The notes beneath the pieces were generated by a model. That model searched no databases. It saw only the letters and a program-made list of their open reading frames with translations, and had not been told where the DNA came from. Made by a program: the position numbers and the translations under genes. 64,000 nt of DNA, from NCBI GenBank assembly GCA_965243625.1, contig CBDEVI010000002.1, positions 2,914,001 to 2,978,000 of the forward strand, written 5' to 3'. Position 1 is the stretch's first letter; each line of letters opens with the position of its first letter. Below are positions 35,101 through 41,359 of the stretch, one piece after another. The stretch comes from JAJECS01 sp965243625 (GTDB taxonomy: Bacteria; Chloroflexota; UBA11872).

Positions 35101-36392
35101 TCCTGGCGGGCTACGACGCGACGCAAGGCTCGTCGGTTACGTCCGACGACGTCCGCGTTCCGACCGGTGCCGCGCGCACGATACCCGCGTCTTTGCCCGA
35201 GTCGCTGGCCGACGTGCCGCTGTCGGCTGACGAGATCGGCGAACGCCCGGCGCGGTTGCTGCCGCTATCGGCACGGTCCGACCAGGCGCTGCGAGACCTG
35301 GCGGAACGCTACCTGGCATGGCTCGGGGAGCACGGCGGGCCTTCCGCGAGCAACGGCGCCGTCGCAAACTTCGACCTCGCGGACATGGCGTGGACGGCGA
35401 GCGTGGGACGCGGTCATCTGAACTACCGCGCCGGCGTGGCGTTCCACGACGCCGCTTCACTGGCCAAGCGATTGCGGACCATTGCCCAATCGCCGTTCGA
35501 GCCGCAGCCGGAGACGGCGCGGCGGGTGGCCTTTGCCTACACCGGCCAGGGCAGCCAGTGGACCGGGATGGGCCAGACCCTGTACGAAACCGAGCCGGTG
35601 GTACGGGCCGTCCTGGATCGCTGTGAGGCGGTCGTCCGAGACGAGCGCGGCGCGTCGCTGCTCGACGTGATGTTCGGGCGGGGCGATTCCGCGGGTGATT
35701 TGAACGACGCCTCCTGGGCGCATCCGGCGATCTATGCCCTGGAGTGCGCGCTCACCGCCCTGTGGGAGAGCCTGGGCATTCGGCCCGGCGTGGTGGTGGG
35801 GCACGGGATTGGAGAGATCGCGGCGGCCCAGGCGGCGGGGGTGTTCAGCCTGGAAGACGGCCTGCGATTTGCCGTGGCGCGCGGCGCGCTCATGTCGGCG
35901 CTGCCGGGACCCGGATTGGCCCTCGAAGGCAGCCTGAAGGCCGCGCTCGAGAATGTTGCGGTCGCCAGCCCGTCGTCACCCCTGGTCAGCAGCGTGACCG
36001 GTCGGGTGCTTGAGACAGACGAAGCGCTCGACGCGGCCTACTGGCACCGCCAGGCGCGCGAGCCGGTGGCCTTCGGCCGCTGCGTCGAGACGTTGGCAGC
36101 CCTGAGCGTGGACGTGGTCGTGGAGATCGGGCCCCAAGCGGCGCTGGGGCCGCAGGTCCATCCCGCCTGGCCCGATGCCGACACCACCCCGGCGCCGGTC
36201 GTGATCAGCAGCATGCGGCAGCCGGACGCCGATGGCGCGGCCTCCGAGTCTGAAGGCAGCTTCGTCGAAGCGGTCGCCGGCGCCTACGACATCGGACTCG
36301 CGATCGACTTTGCCGGGCTCTTCGCGGGCGAGACGCGCCGCCGGATTCCGCTGCCAAGCTATCCCTTCCAGCGCCGGCATCACTGGGCCTAG
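26121..36392 (+). CDS. Type I polyketide synthase, KS-AT-DH-MT-psiKR-ER-KR-ACP-KS-AT(inactive)
   Basis: This 3,423-residue synthase builds a reduced, C-methylated polyketide or fatty-acid-like chain. Domains in order: KS1 (about 13-445; Cys187, His322, His362); AT1 (about 567-860; Ser661 in GHSVG and RAFH, predicting malonyl-CoA); DH (about 938-1230; His971, Asp1144); C-MT (about 1440-1640; IEVGAGTG); psi-KR (about 1650-1870); ER (about 1880-2190; HAGAGGVG); KR (about 2200-2440; TGGLGGIG, but His2347 in the catalytic Tyr slot); ACP (about 2475-2550; Ser2510); KS2 (about 2578-3000; Cys2743, His2878, His2918); AT2 (about 3135-3405). AT2 has Gly3229 in place of Ser and lacks about 80 residues. 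The protein ends after the post-AT linker (LPSYPFQR), without KR, ACP or TE. Module 1 may act iteratively. Confidence 0.95.
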   Translation: MTRADTPPDSLAEPIAIVGMACRFPGATDLDAFWQLLVDGGNAVTEGVPGSGVGRVGEIIRDPEFDNPACRFGAFVDDIDQFDASFFRISPVEAELLDPQQRMMLETTWQALEDAAIDPARLIGSRSGVYTGISNDEYRMLVVDSSRPTEAAGSLYALSGTNLNGTSGRVSFFLGLMGPAKAVDAACASAMVAVHDAVQDLQFGKADLAIAGGVQAILNGRIYELRADAMMLSPDGQCKTFDASANGYVRGEGCGVVVLKRLSDAEADGDRIWAVIRGSAVNHGGASVGLTVPHTPALEQVMATALAEAGVQPSDVDYVEAHGTGTAVGDPIELDAVAAVYGQGRNADRPLLMGSVKTNLGHLESAAGVAGLIKAALVVKRGVIPKHLHFENPHPSFDWDRQPLQVTATMAEWPRDRRRPRLAGVNSFGISGTNAHLVVGEYAGSNGAPGETDSPTGSARDVGASLPDSLATLPLPNEDLVPRRTRLLPLSGKSEDALRDVAKRYLSWIDESADDAALADAAWTAGVGRSHFDYRAVAVFHDAKSLRDRLAALSGSDTPAEPNSPSTVAFVYTGQGSQWVGMGRALYESEPVARAVLDRCEAVFREARGASLLDVMFGRNGAGGDLGDTAWEQPALYALECALTALWASVGVRPSVVLGHSVGEIAAAQAAGIFSLEDGMRFAAARGALLSDVKPGAMAAIFAPAARVAAEVEALNAASNGVELSIAADNGAHMVVSGPAAGIESVLERAESEGIRARRLNTTRAFHSALVEPALDGLEASLDGVAIGTPTLAVISNLTGRAVEPGMALDAAYWRRHARQPVAFAGGVRAMADLGVDLVLEIGPHAVLGPMTTLAWPEDAADAPVALASLRRPPRNGASAEPETSFVDAVAEAYEAGLDLSFEGLFAGESRCRVSLPSYPFQRERYWLEASKQRRTGAGHPLLGVRHESARGEITFETEVFPSDPAWLQDHKVFDRLVAPGALYGAMAAAACVAEGGGSIVVDDMQLHSPLVFSEKESADDSDAAGRMVQVVLDAAEPASPRPVQIFSKGSEQEWTTHVECRAAPDAPLPEAGERIDLEALKSRLSPADVPAYYSARSATGVDLGPLFRTLGTAWSGPGEALAEVRLPEAAGRNQLDVHPLVLDGCFQVVGVARNVTGAPDEATYLPFGWERFWLRGRLPDRVHCHVRMSETAQEAEAESGEPPEVLSGELRLYDPSGVLIGELSGYTIKRATRAALLAAVEGVDDLLYEIAWRERVLPPGIEAADFFPSPAEVAADSQVFPGYLTDAGVDPDGRNALLADLERWSRSRALATLEELGWERAKGEVVDPEDLRQRLDVLPEHQRVFRRMFEMLANSGVVEETEAGFEVVVGPDDPLPDHMPRDVDEFADRMAGMYPDGQIEIGLFRRSGLALADVLRGNEDPLTLLFSSGEPTAADLYLKAPVARAANQMLSEAVQALVATLPQDRRLRVIEVGAGTGSATASVLPELPEGRFDYIYTDISAGFFAEAESRFGSDGIDYRPLDIERDPIAQGFDAHGYDVLIASNVLHATRFLEETLAHCADLLAPSGHLVALENLRGLGWMDLTFGQLDGWWRFADAYRPHHALAEPSVWRRALGDVGFAGVEVLGVDDSFTFEMLDKGVIVAQGPAQVAESPGLWVLTSDGGGVAEELAASLAARNQTVVLAGRDAAENGASAAGGSMIVKTDVDPASRESWQSLLEGLPGDVPFNGVVHLAGLDGHGRQATTAEIAEDVTHAGASALAMVQGLGDSDVVPDRGVWFITRGAQVLEREQRGQLAGAVLWGLGKVVTLEAAQMQPRMLDLDPGAAVPLADLVNELLYPDPENHIAYRSGSRRVARLVRPGAAGERLELPEDPDWVLAPDRSGIFDSPEIKPLPPRSLEPREVRVSVEATGLNFWDVFRSLGFIEEGDLGREMCGHILDVGSEVSTVSVGDRVVGLGFGAFAAEMITREELVAPAPAGMSASALATIPSAYVSAALSYHYSGLEAGDRVLIHAGAGGVGLAAIQLAQAAGAEVFATASAPKQAHLRSVGVKHLFDSRQTAFGKEILEATGGEGVDVVLNSLTSEGFIDASLSCLAQGGRFVELARREILSHEEMAALRPDVSYDILELDVLKKTDPAWVGEVLREVMARLSAGELTPIIHSRWPLAEAGAALSFMRSARHIGKIVLTPPPLMRGQLRQDRSYLVTGGLGGIGCAVAEWLAGHGAGAIVLNGRRNPDPEAQAAIDALRRRGIRVEVELADVTDTAAIDAMLARIDADLPPLGGVIHSVGVLSDAALTNQTWASFERVLRPKIVGAWHLHRATLDRDLDLFILFSSRVGVMGNPGQANHAAANAFLDQLAGHRRALGLAGQSIAWGAWSEIGEAAEQRERIEQRRAALGGRWFTPQQGIQALDRLVRQDTTTSVVMSMDWSVFEEAVQDRPPLLEDMLTSTADDEADAAASSDDLLTQLRSAPAADPEQVLVSFLQQELQAVLRLTSTPSPTVGFFDLGMDSLMAVELRNRLNRAFADEYVASNTLVFDYPDVASLARHLVGELGQVGGAAPSPEPEAPALIPQSRQEDDGIAIVGMGCRFPGADDPLAFWRQLEAGVDPVTEARDADGSWTGLFGDPAAEDPVFRRGAFIEGIELFDSRFFRISPIEARGMDPRQRLLLETTWHALEDAGIDPEGLRGSSTGVYVGLGGNEYRDVIAASGQPDSFVGTAGSMAVGRLAFVFGLEGPAIPLDAVCASSLVAVHQAMAGLQRGEVDMALVGGVSIPLSRGITRFLNDLGMLSTSGRSRTFDAEADGFVRSDGCGMVVLKRLPDAEAAGDRIWGVIRGAAVNQNGASAGLTVPNGPAQERLLQDALSRAGVEPADVDYLETHGAGSALGDPIEVGAAAAVYGRGRDPDRPLVLGSVKANIGHTEWAAGIASLIKTVLALQQGVIPRQLHFSSPSTQIEWDRLPVRVAASDTPWPPVSDRPPLASVSAFGMSGSNANVVLAGYDATQGSSVTSDDVRVPTGAARTIPASLPESLADVPLSADEIGERPARLLPLSARSDQALRDLAERYLAWLGEHGGPSASNGAVANFDLADMAWTASVGRGHLNYRAGVAFHDAASLAKRLRTIAQSPFEPQPETARRVAFAYTGQGSQWTGMGQTLYETEPVVRAVLDRCEAVVRDERGASLLDVMFGRGDSAGDLNDASWAHPAIYALECALTALWESLGIRPGVVVGHGIGEIAAAQAAGVFSLEDGLRFAVARGALMSALPGPGLALEGSLKAALENVAVASPSSPLVSSVTGRVLETDEALDAAYWHRQAREPVAFGRCVETLAALSVDVVVEIGPQAALGPQVHPAWPDADTTPAPVVISSMRQPDADGAASESEGSFVEAVAGAYDIGLAIDFAGLFAGETRRRIPLPSYPFQRRHHWA

Positions 36393-36454
36393 GCGTCGCA
36401 GCGACTCGCAGCTCCGAGCGCAAACAGACGGCTGGAGGCGAGTCGCCTTCAGGC

Positions 36455-36483
36455 CGTCATTCCCGCGGAGGCGGGAATCCACT
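36455..36483. repeat. Dispersed ATTCCCGC...GCGGGAAT palindrome
   Basis: ATTCCCGC (36459-36466), GGAG, then GCGGGAAT (36471-36478), in the gap between the PKS and ACP genes. A related, longer copy is at 41198-41247. Confidence 0.7.
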
Positions 36484-36550
36484 CCTGCGGCTATTGCCGA
36501 CCAGCGACGTGGCAACCCTTGCAACGGTTGTCGCGTGACCGTCCGCCAAA

Positions 36551-36579
36551 TTGATCGCCTCCCGCTCGCTCATTACACT
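36551..36579 (+). promoter_or_regulatory. Candidate promoter of the ACP-PPTase-hydrolase genes
   Basis: TTGATC (36551-36556) and TACACT (36574-36579) are separated by 17 bases, 46 bases before the ACP start. The three small genes may therefore have their own promoter besides readthrough from the PKS gene. Confidence 0.5.
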
Positions 36580-36625
36580 GGCAGCCTCTTTGCCCAACTG
36601 GTGTTTCCAGGACAGGATTGCTCGC

Positions 36626-36871
36626 ATGGCGTCGACTGCAGAACGCATCCAGAAGCTCGTTGCCGAGAACCTCGAAGTGGACGGTCAGCCCGTGTCCGTT
36701 CCGGACGACTTGAACGCCAACCTCTCGGATGCCGGGGTTCCTTCCATGGACTTCGTGGCGTTCGCCAAGGTCCTCGTCGCGGAGTTCGACGTCCCGCTGA
36801 CACCCGATGACTGCGCGGGCTTCAGCACCCTGAAGGACCTGGCCGCGTACATCGACTCGCAAGCCGCCTAG
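36626..36871 (+). CDS. Free-standing acyl carrier protein
   Basis: An 81-residue acidic carrier protein with the four-helix ACP pattern. The phosphopantetheine attachment site is Ser40 in GVPSMDFVAF; the usual D-S-L is P-S-M, as in some discrete ACPs. It lies 233 bp after the PKS gene and 68 bp before an Sfp-type transferase that would activate it. The PKS ends in a KS-AT pair with no ACP of its own, so this protein is the natural candidate to carry the extender or product for that KS. ATG 36626 is chosen because the upstream extension is not ACP-like. Confidence 0.85.
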   Translation: MASTAERIQKLVAENLEVDGQPVSVPDDLNANLSDAGVPSMDFVAFAKVLVAEFDVPLTPDDCAGFSTLKDLAAYIDSQAA

Positions 36872-36939
36872 CGTCACGCTCCCGCGAGGGGGCCATACTG
36901 TCGCCCATGGGGAGCCGACGCGAAACGCCAGCCTAGTCC

Positions 36940-37701
36940 ATGGGGGTTTCGTGCGTTGGGGATTGGTGGCGCCCGTTCAAGCTGGTGGGCGAGGCGACGG
37001 TCATTCACGTCGACCTGACGCCGGATGCGGCCCGAGAGGCCGAGGCGATCGGATGGCTGGATGAGTCCGAGCACAGCCGGTGGCGACGCTTCCAGTTCGC
37101 CGGTCCGCGGCGCCGCTTTGGCTTATGCCGCGCGGCCCTGCGCGCCATTCTCTGTCGCCGGCTCGGCTGCGAGAATGGGCAGCTGGCGTTTGAGACGTCC
37201 CGGCACGGCAAGCCGTTTGCCACGGTGGACGGCGTGCCGGTTCCCGAAAGCTTCAACGTGAGCCACAGCGGCGACCATGGGTTGATCGCGTTCGCGCCGG
37301 CCGGCCGGCTGGGGGTAGACATCGAGGAGCGCGTCGCCCACCGCAACCTCGACCTCCTGGCGGAGACCGTGCTTGACGAGCAGGAGCAGGCGCTGCTCGC
37401 CCGTACGCGCGGCGATGCGCGGACGCACCTGTTCTTCAAGCTCTGGACGATGAAGGAAGCTCTGGTCAAGGCCCACGGGATGGGCATGGCATTGGAACCG
37501 TCTCGCTTCCAAATCCCGGCGGCCATGCTCGGAGGCACGACCCAATCGACGTTTCAATCGCCGGAGATGCCGGGCGTTCGCTGGCGGCTGGATGACCTTG
37601 GCAACGAGCAATTCGCCGCCGCGGTCGCCCATGAACTTCGCGCGGCGCCCGGACCCGGCCGCGGCAACGGCAGCGCGCTGGGAATCGCGGCGAACGCATG
37701 A
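36940..37701 (+). CDS. 4'-phosphopantetheinyl transferase (Sfp type)
   Basis: It transfers phosphopantetheine from CoA to serines of carrier proteins, here most likely the PKS ACP and the free ACP. The 253-residue, two-domain protein has the Sfp motifs FNVSHSGD (105-112), GVDIEE (125-130, Mg2+ ligands Asp127 and Glu129) and FFKLWTMKEALVKAHGMG with Trp169, Lys172 and Glu173. The ATG at 36940 lacks a clear ribosome-binding site and a later GTG could be the start. It overlaps the hydrolase gene by 4 bp, so they are coupled. Confidence 0.92.
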   Translation: MGVSCVGDWWRPFKLVGEATVIHVDLTPDAAREAEAIGWLDESEHSRWRRFQFAGPRRRFGLCRAALRAILCRRLGCENGQLAFETSRHGKPFATVDGVPVPESFNVSHSGDHGLIAFAPAGRLGVDIEERVAHRNLDLLAETVLDEQEQALLARTRGDARTHLFFKLWTMKEALVKAHGMGMALEPSRFQIPAAMLGGTTQSTFQSPEMPGVRWRLDDLGNEQFAAAVAHELRAAPGPGRGNGSALGIAANA

Positions 37702-38606
37702 CGACCGACGGACCCGTGTGGCAGGTGCCCGAGCCGCTTTCGCTTCACGAAGTTCGCGTGGACGACGACACCGTGGTCACGCTGCGTCGTCATGGAAATC
37801 CGGCAGGCCCGCGGCTTGTCCTGAGCCACGGCAACGGTCTGGCCATCGACCTCTACTATCCGTTTTGGTCGCTCCTGGCCGACGACTTCGACCTGATCGT
37901 CTACGACCTGCGGAATCATGGCTGGAACGCCGTCACTTCCCTCGCCGACCACAACGTGCCGACGCTGGTTCTCGATCACGACCGAATCATGCAGGCGATC
38001 GATCGGCACTTCGGGAGCAAGCCGAAAGTCGGCATCTTTCATTCGTTTTCGGCGCTGACGACCCTGCTGTCGCCGACCACGGGCGGTGAATTCGACGCGT
38101 TGGTGCTGTTCGATCCGCCGATTTGCAAGCCCGGCAGGAGCTATGAGGACTTTGACGCCGCGGCCATGCGAACGGCCGCCGCGGCCCGTCGCCGCACCGA
38201 GCGGTTTCAAAGCACGGAGCAACTGGCGGATCTGCTGAGCTTCATTCCGACCTACTACCGCAGCGTCCCCGGCGTGTTCGATCTGGTGGCGCGCGCCACG
38301 CTGCGAAAGTCCGCCGACGGCGAGGGGTTCGAGCTGCGCTGCCCGCCCGAATACGAGGCGCAGATCATCGACTACGCCAGCGCGTTCGCCGTGTTGGTGG
38401 ACTTCGAGGCGCTGCAGTGCCCCGTCAAGGTCGTCGGCGCCGATCCAACCTTGCCGTATTCATATCTTCCGACCTTCGACTTGAGCCACGTGCTCACGGT
38501 CGACTACGACTTCCTGCCCGAGACGACGCACTTCCTTCAGCTGGAACAGCCGCAGGCCTGCGCCGAGGTGGTGCGCGGCTTTCTGTCGGAACTCGACGGC
38601 GGCTGA
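37698..38606 (+). CDS. Alpha/beta hydrolase (possible chain-releasing thioesterase/lipase)
   Basis: A 302-residue alpha/beta-hydrolase fold protein. The oxyanion-loop strand LVLSHGNGLAID, the nucleophile elbow GIFHSFSA (Ser116) and a late His in ETTHFLQLE form the expected triad elements. The elbow deviates from G-x-S-x-G by having Phe and Ser at the small positions. It overlaps the transferase gene by 4 bp (ATGA). Since the PKS has no thioesterase domain, this enzyme may release the product; that is inference. No signal peptide is present. Confidence 0.75.
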   Translation: MTTDGPVWQVPEPLSLHEVRVDDDTVVTLRRHGNPAGPRLVLSHGNGLAIDLYYPFWSLLADDFDLIVYDLRNHGWNAVTSLADHNVPTLVLDHDRIMQAIDRHFGSKPKVGIFHSFSALTTLLSPTTGGEFDALVLFDPPICKPGRSYEDFDAAAMRTAAAARRRTERFQSTEQLADLLSFIPTYYRSVPGVFDLVARATLRKSADGEGFELRCPPEYEAQIIDYASAFAVLVDFEALQCPVKVVGADPTLPYSYLPTFDLSHVLTVDYDFLPETTHFLQLEQPQACAEVVRGFLSELDGG

Positions 38607-38634
38607 CAGCCGGCATCGGTCGCATCGACCGGCG

Positions 38635-40374
38635 TCAGGGCGATCCGTCGACCCGCACGGTCACGATGTCGATGCCGTGGTATTTCTGGTGCCGGACCGA
38701 GGACGCGTAGTGGCGGAGCAGGCGAAACGAGATATCCCATTCAGCCGGTGACTCGTCGTGGTCGGAGAGATAGGCCAGGCGATCGGCCAGGTTTTCCTCG
38801 TCAACCGCCGCCACAAACTCGAGTTCGACGGCCCGACCCTCGGGACTTGCCGTAACGACCAGGCGCGGCGATTTGCCCTCATCCTCGCCGTCGGCCGGCC
38901 GCAGCAAGCTCGAAAGCGTCTCCTCGCCGGCGGAGCGCAACCGCTCGGTTGATGCGGCATTCCACCGCATGGCCGCGGCGGTCTCCTGGAGATAGGCGTC
39001 GAGTCGCGGCAGATCGGCCATGTCGATTCGACCCTCGAAGCGGCGGCGCTTGGGCTTGGTGACCTCGAGGAATAGCGTGAGGCCAATCGCGGTGGCGGCG
39101 CCGACGGTGATGCCGTTGCCAAGCAGTGAGCTCCAAGGGCTGGGGACCACGCCTTCGAACACGTTGTGCTGCTCGAAGCCCACGCCCAACGCAAACGCCA
39201 GGCTCACCACCAGGGTCGTCGGCGCGTCCAGCCCGCCGCGCGCGACCGTCCGCACGCCTTCGACGAAGAGCATGCCAACGGCCGGCAACAGGAAAGCGCC
39301 CATCACCGGGTTGGGAATGGTGAGCATCAGGCCCGTCAGCTTGGGCAAGAGGGCGAGTACCACGAGGCCGATCCCCATCACATAGGCGACGCGGCGCGCC
39401 GCGACCCCGGTGAAGTTGATCAGCGAAACCGTCGACGCCGAGAACGCGCTCGTGGGCGGCGTGCCGGCCACCCCCGCCAGGAGCGTGCCCAACGCGCTCG
39501 CGTAAATCGTCCCCTGAATCAGACGAAAGTCGGTCGCCCGCGGCCGCCGCCAGGCGACCTGCTGCACGACCACGCCGTCGCCGACGGCCTTGATCGCTTG
39601 GACGACGGTCACCACCAGGAACATGGGCAACAGCGCCCAGAAGCCCGCCGTCGGCGTGAGGTCCAGTCCCGGGAGCCCGACCTCGGGAAGCCCAAACCAC
39701 GGGGCGTCGACCACGCGCCCAACGTCATAGAGGCCAAGCAGCACCGCGGCGATGCAACCGGCCCCGATTCCCGCCAGCGGCGACCAGATCCGCCATTGCC
39801 GCGGCGCGCGCAGGGCGAGGATCGCGGTGGCGATCACCGTGACGGCGGCGACGGCCGGTCCCCCGGATGCCGGGGCGCCGTCCGGAACTTCGAGGAGCCG
39901 ATCCCAAGCGATTGGGAGCAGGGTGACCGCGATGAGCATCAGCACCGTGCCGGATACGGCGGGGGTAATGACGCGTCGCAACTGCGGCAGCCAGGCCGCC
40001 ACCGCGAAGTAGAACACCGACGAAAGCACGAGGAGGCTCGCCAGCGTGGACGGCCCGCCCTCCGCCAACGCCAACACCGAGACCGCGATGTAGTTCGGGG
40101 TGACCCCCATGATCATCACGTGCCCCAGGCCCACGCGCCCGACGCGCGCGGCTTGGAGGATGGTGACGATGCCGCCGACGACCAGGGCCGCAACCAGGGT
40201 CCACGTCAGCTGGCGCTCGTCCTGGCCGGCCGCCACTCCACTGATGGCGGCAACAATCACGAGCGGCCCCAGCGCCAGCAGGACGCCCTGAATGCCGACG
40301 CCAACGGCCACCAACGGCGGACACCGCTCGTCGGGTTCGTAGCGGATGCGTTCGTCGGCGCTGGATGACGCCAA
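38635..40374 (-). CDS. NCS2-type nucleobase/uracil-xanthine permease with soluble C-terminal domain
   Basis: A 579-residue permease of the NCS2 family, importing purines, pyrimidines or related compounds with a cation. About twelve to fourteen membrane spans cover residues 20-435, with family-like GTPPTSAFSASTVSLINFTGVAARRVAYVMG. Residues 440-579 form a soluble extension (SERLRSAGEETLSSLL, then FRLLRHYASSVRHQKYHGIDIVTVRV) that resembles a degenerate histidine-kinase-like ATPase fold, which most NCS2 permeases lack. The substrate is unknown. It converges on the hydrolase gene with only 28 bp between stops. Confidence 0.8.
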   Translation of the reverse strand: MASSSADERIRYEPDERCPPLVAVGVGIQGVLLALGPLVIVAAISGVAAGQDERQLTWTLVAALVVGGIVTILQAARVGRVGLGHVMIMGVTPNYIAVSVLALAEGGPSTLASLLVLSSVFYFAVAAWLPQLRRVITPAVSGTVLMLIAVTLLPIAWDRLLEVPDGAPASGGPAVAAVTVIATAILALRAPRQWRIWSPLAGIGAGCIAAVLLGLYDVGRVVDAPWFGLPEVGLPGLDLTPTAGFWALLPMFLVVTVVQAIKAVGDGVVVQQVAWRRPRATDFRLIQGTIYASALGTLLAGVAGTPPTSAFSASTVSLINFTGVAARRVAYVMGIGLVVLALLPKLTGLMLTIPNPVMGAFLLPAVGMLFVEGVRTVARGGLDAPTTLVVSLAFALGVGFEQHNVFEGVVPSPWSSLLGNGITVGAATAIGLTLFLEVTKPKRRRFEGRIDMADLPRLDAYLQETAAAMRWNAASTERLRSAGEETLSSLLRPADGEDEGKSPRLVVTASPEGRAVELEFVAAVDEENLADRLAYLSDHDESPAEWDISFRLLRHYASSVRHQKYHGIDIVTVRVDGSP

Positions 40375-40622
40375 AACGAATCTGCCCTCCTCAGCCTCTC
40401 GTACGGCGGACGCCGGGCGCCGGCATCGGATCAGGAATGGTCATAGGGCGAATTCTCGATCGCGAGCGCCCCAAGTATGCGCCGCACGCGCTACGTGTGC
40501 CGCCGGCCGATCGATGGAGGACGCTCCGCCGTTGACACCATGGAAGCGACGGGTTTGAGTTCCCGAGGGTCTGCCAATCTGAACCCTCGCAGGGTCCGGC
40601 GCCTGCCCGTTACGCTCGGCCA

Positions 40623-41063
40623 ATGACAGCGCTCGGCGCCACGACCATCGACCGGTTCGAATCCTCACGTGATTTCGACCAGGTCGCGGCGCTGTGGCGC
40701 GAGGTATTCGGCTACGACAGCCCGCACAACGCGCCCGAGCTGGTCATCAAGAAGAAGCTCGAGCAATGCGATGGACTGTTCTTCGTCGCGCGGCTCGGCC
40801 GCTCGGTGGTGGGCACCGTGATTGCCGGATACGACGGCCATCGTGGCTGGATCTACTCCCTCGCCGTGCTGCCGGACCAACGGGGGCAAAGCATCGGCTC
40901 CCGACTGCTGCGCCACGCCGAGGCGCGCCTGGCCGAGCTCGGATGCATCAAGGTCAACCTGCAGATCGTGGAAGGAAACGAGGCTGCGGTCGGTTTCTAC
41001 GAACGCCACGGATACGACATCGAGCCGCGAATCAGCATGGGTAAGCGCCTGGCGAGCGGGTAG
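40623..41063 (+). CDS. GNAT acetyltransferase (YpeA-like)
   Basis: A 146-residue GNAT acetyltransferase. The acetyl-CoA-binding motif A is SLAVLPDQRGQSIGSRLLRHAE (R/Q-x-x-G-x-G/S), and the C-terminal block GCIKVNLQIVEGNEAAVGFYERHGY matches the YpeA/RimI-like group. The acceptor is unknown. A TACGCT about six bases before the ATG may be a -10 box for a leaderless mRNA. Confidence 0.85.
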   Translation: MTALGATTIDRFESSRDFDQVAALWREVFGYDSPHNAPELVIKKKLEQCDGLFFVARLGRSVVGTVIAGYDGHRGWIYSLAVLPDQRGQSIGSRLLRHAEARLAELGCIKVNLQIVEGNEAAVGFYERHGYDIEPRISMGKRLASG

Positions 41064-41359
41064 CGACGGGACGGCTCAGCCGAGGTCGGTGCGGGCCACG
41101 ACTGCCAGGTCGGTGGTTGGCGGCTTTGGCAGTTGAGCACCTCACGGCGACCCGGCATCGGCGGGCGGCCTAGATTCCTTGGTTGCTCTGGCGGGGTGGA
41201 TTCCCGCTCCCCGCCTACGCGGGGACAGGCTCCGCGGGAATGACGAAGTCAACGTAGGCCGCTACCGCCAAATCGCTCTGCTGGTGCGGAAGTCACTAAC
41301 TAACTAAAATAGCATCGTCGGTCATTCGCCCGACACTTCCCCCAGACGGCAGGCCCGAC
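41064..41359. other. Intergenic region with a dispersed repeat
   Basis: No gene is supported here. It contains the ATTCCCGC-type repeat (41198-41247) and the short tandem CTAACTAACTAAAATAG around 41296-41312. That unusually AT-rich stretch may form the promoter of the next gene pair. Confidence 0.4.
41198..41247. repeat. Dispersed ATTCCCGC...GCGGGAAT repeat, long form
   Basis: GGATTCCCGC and GCGGGAATGAC flank an internal hairpin (CCCCGC-ctac-GCGGGG). It is the reverse complement and a longer version of the element at 36455-36483. Confidence 0.7.

Noticed and set aside
33850..36392. Reading the second module as a complete loading or extension module with its own TE
   Set aside because: The frame stops after the post-AT linker LPSYPFQR; there is no ACP, KR or thioesterase sequence in any frame directly after it.
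36455..36625. Insertion-sequence remnant between the PKS and ACP genes
   Set aside because: Only a short palindromic repeat is present; there is no transposase fragment or terminal inverted repeat pair.
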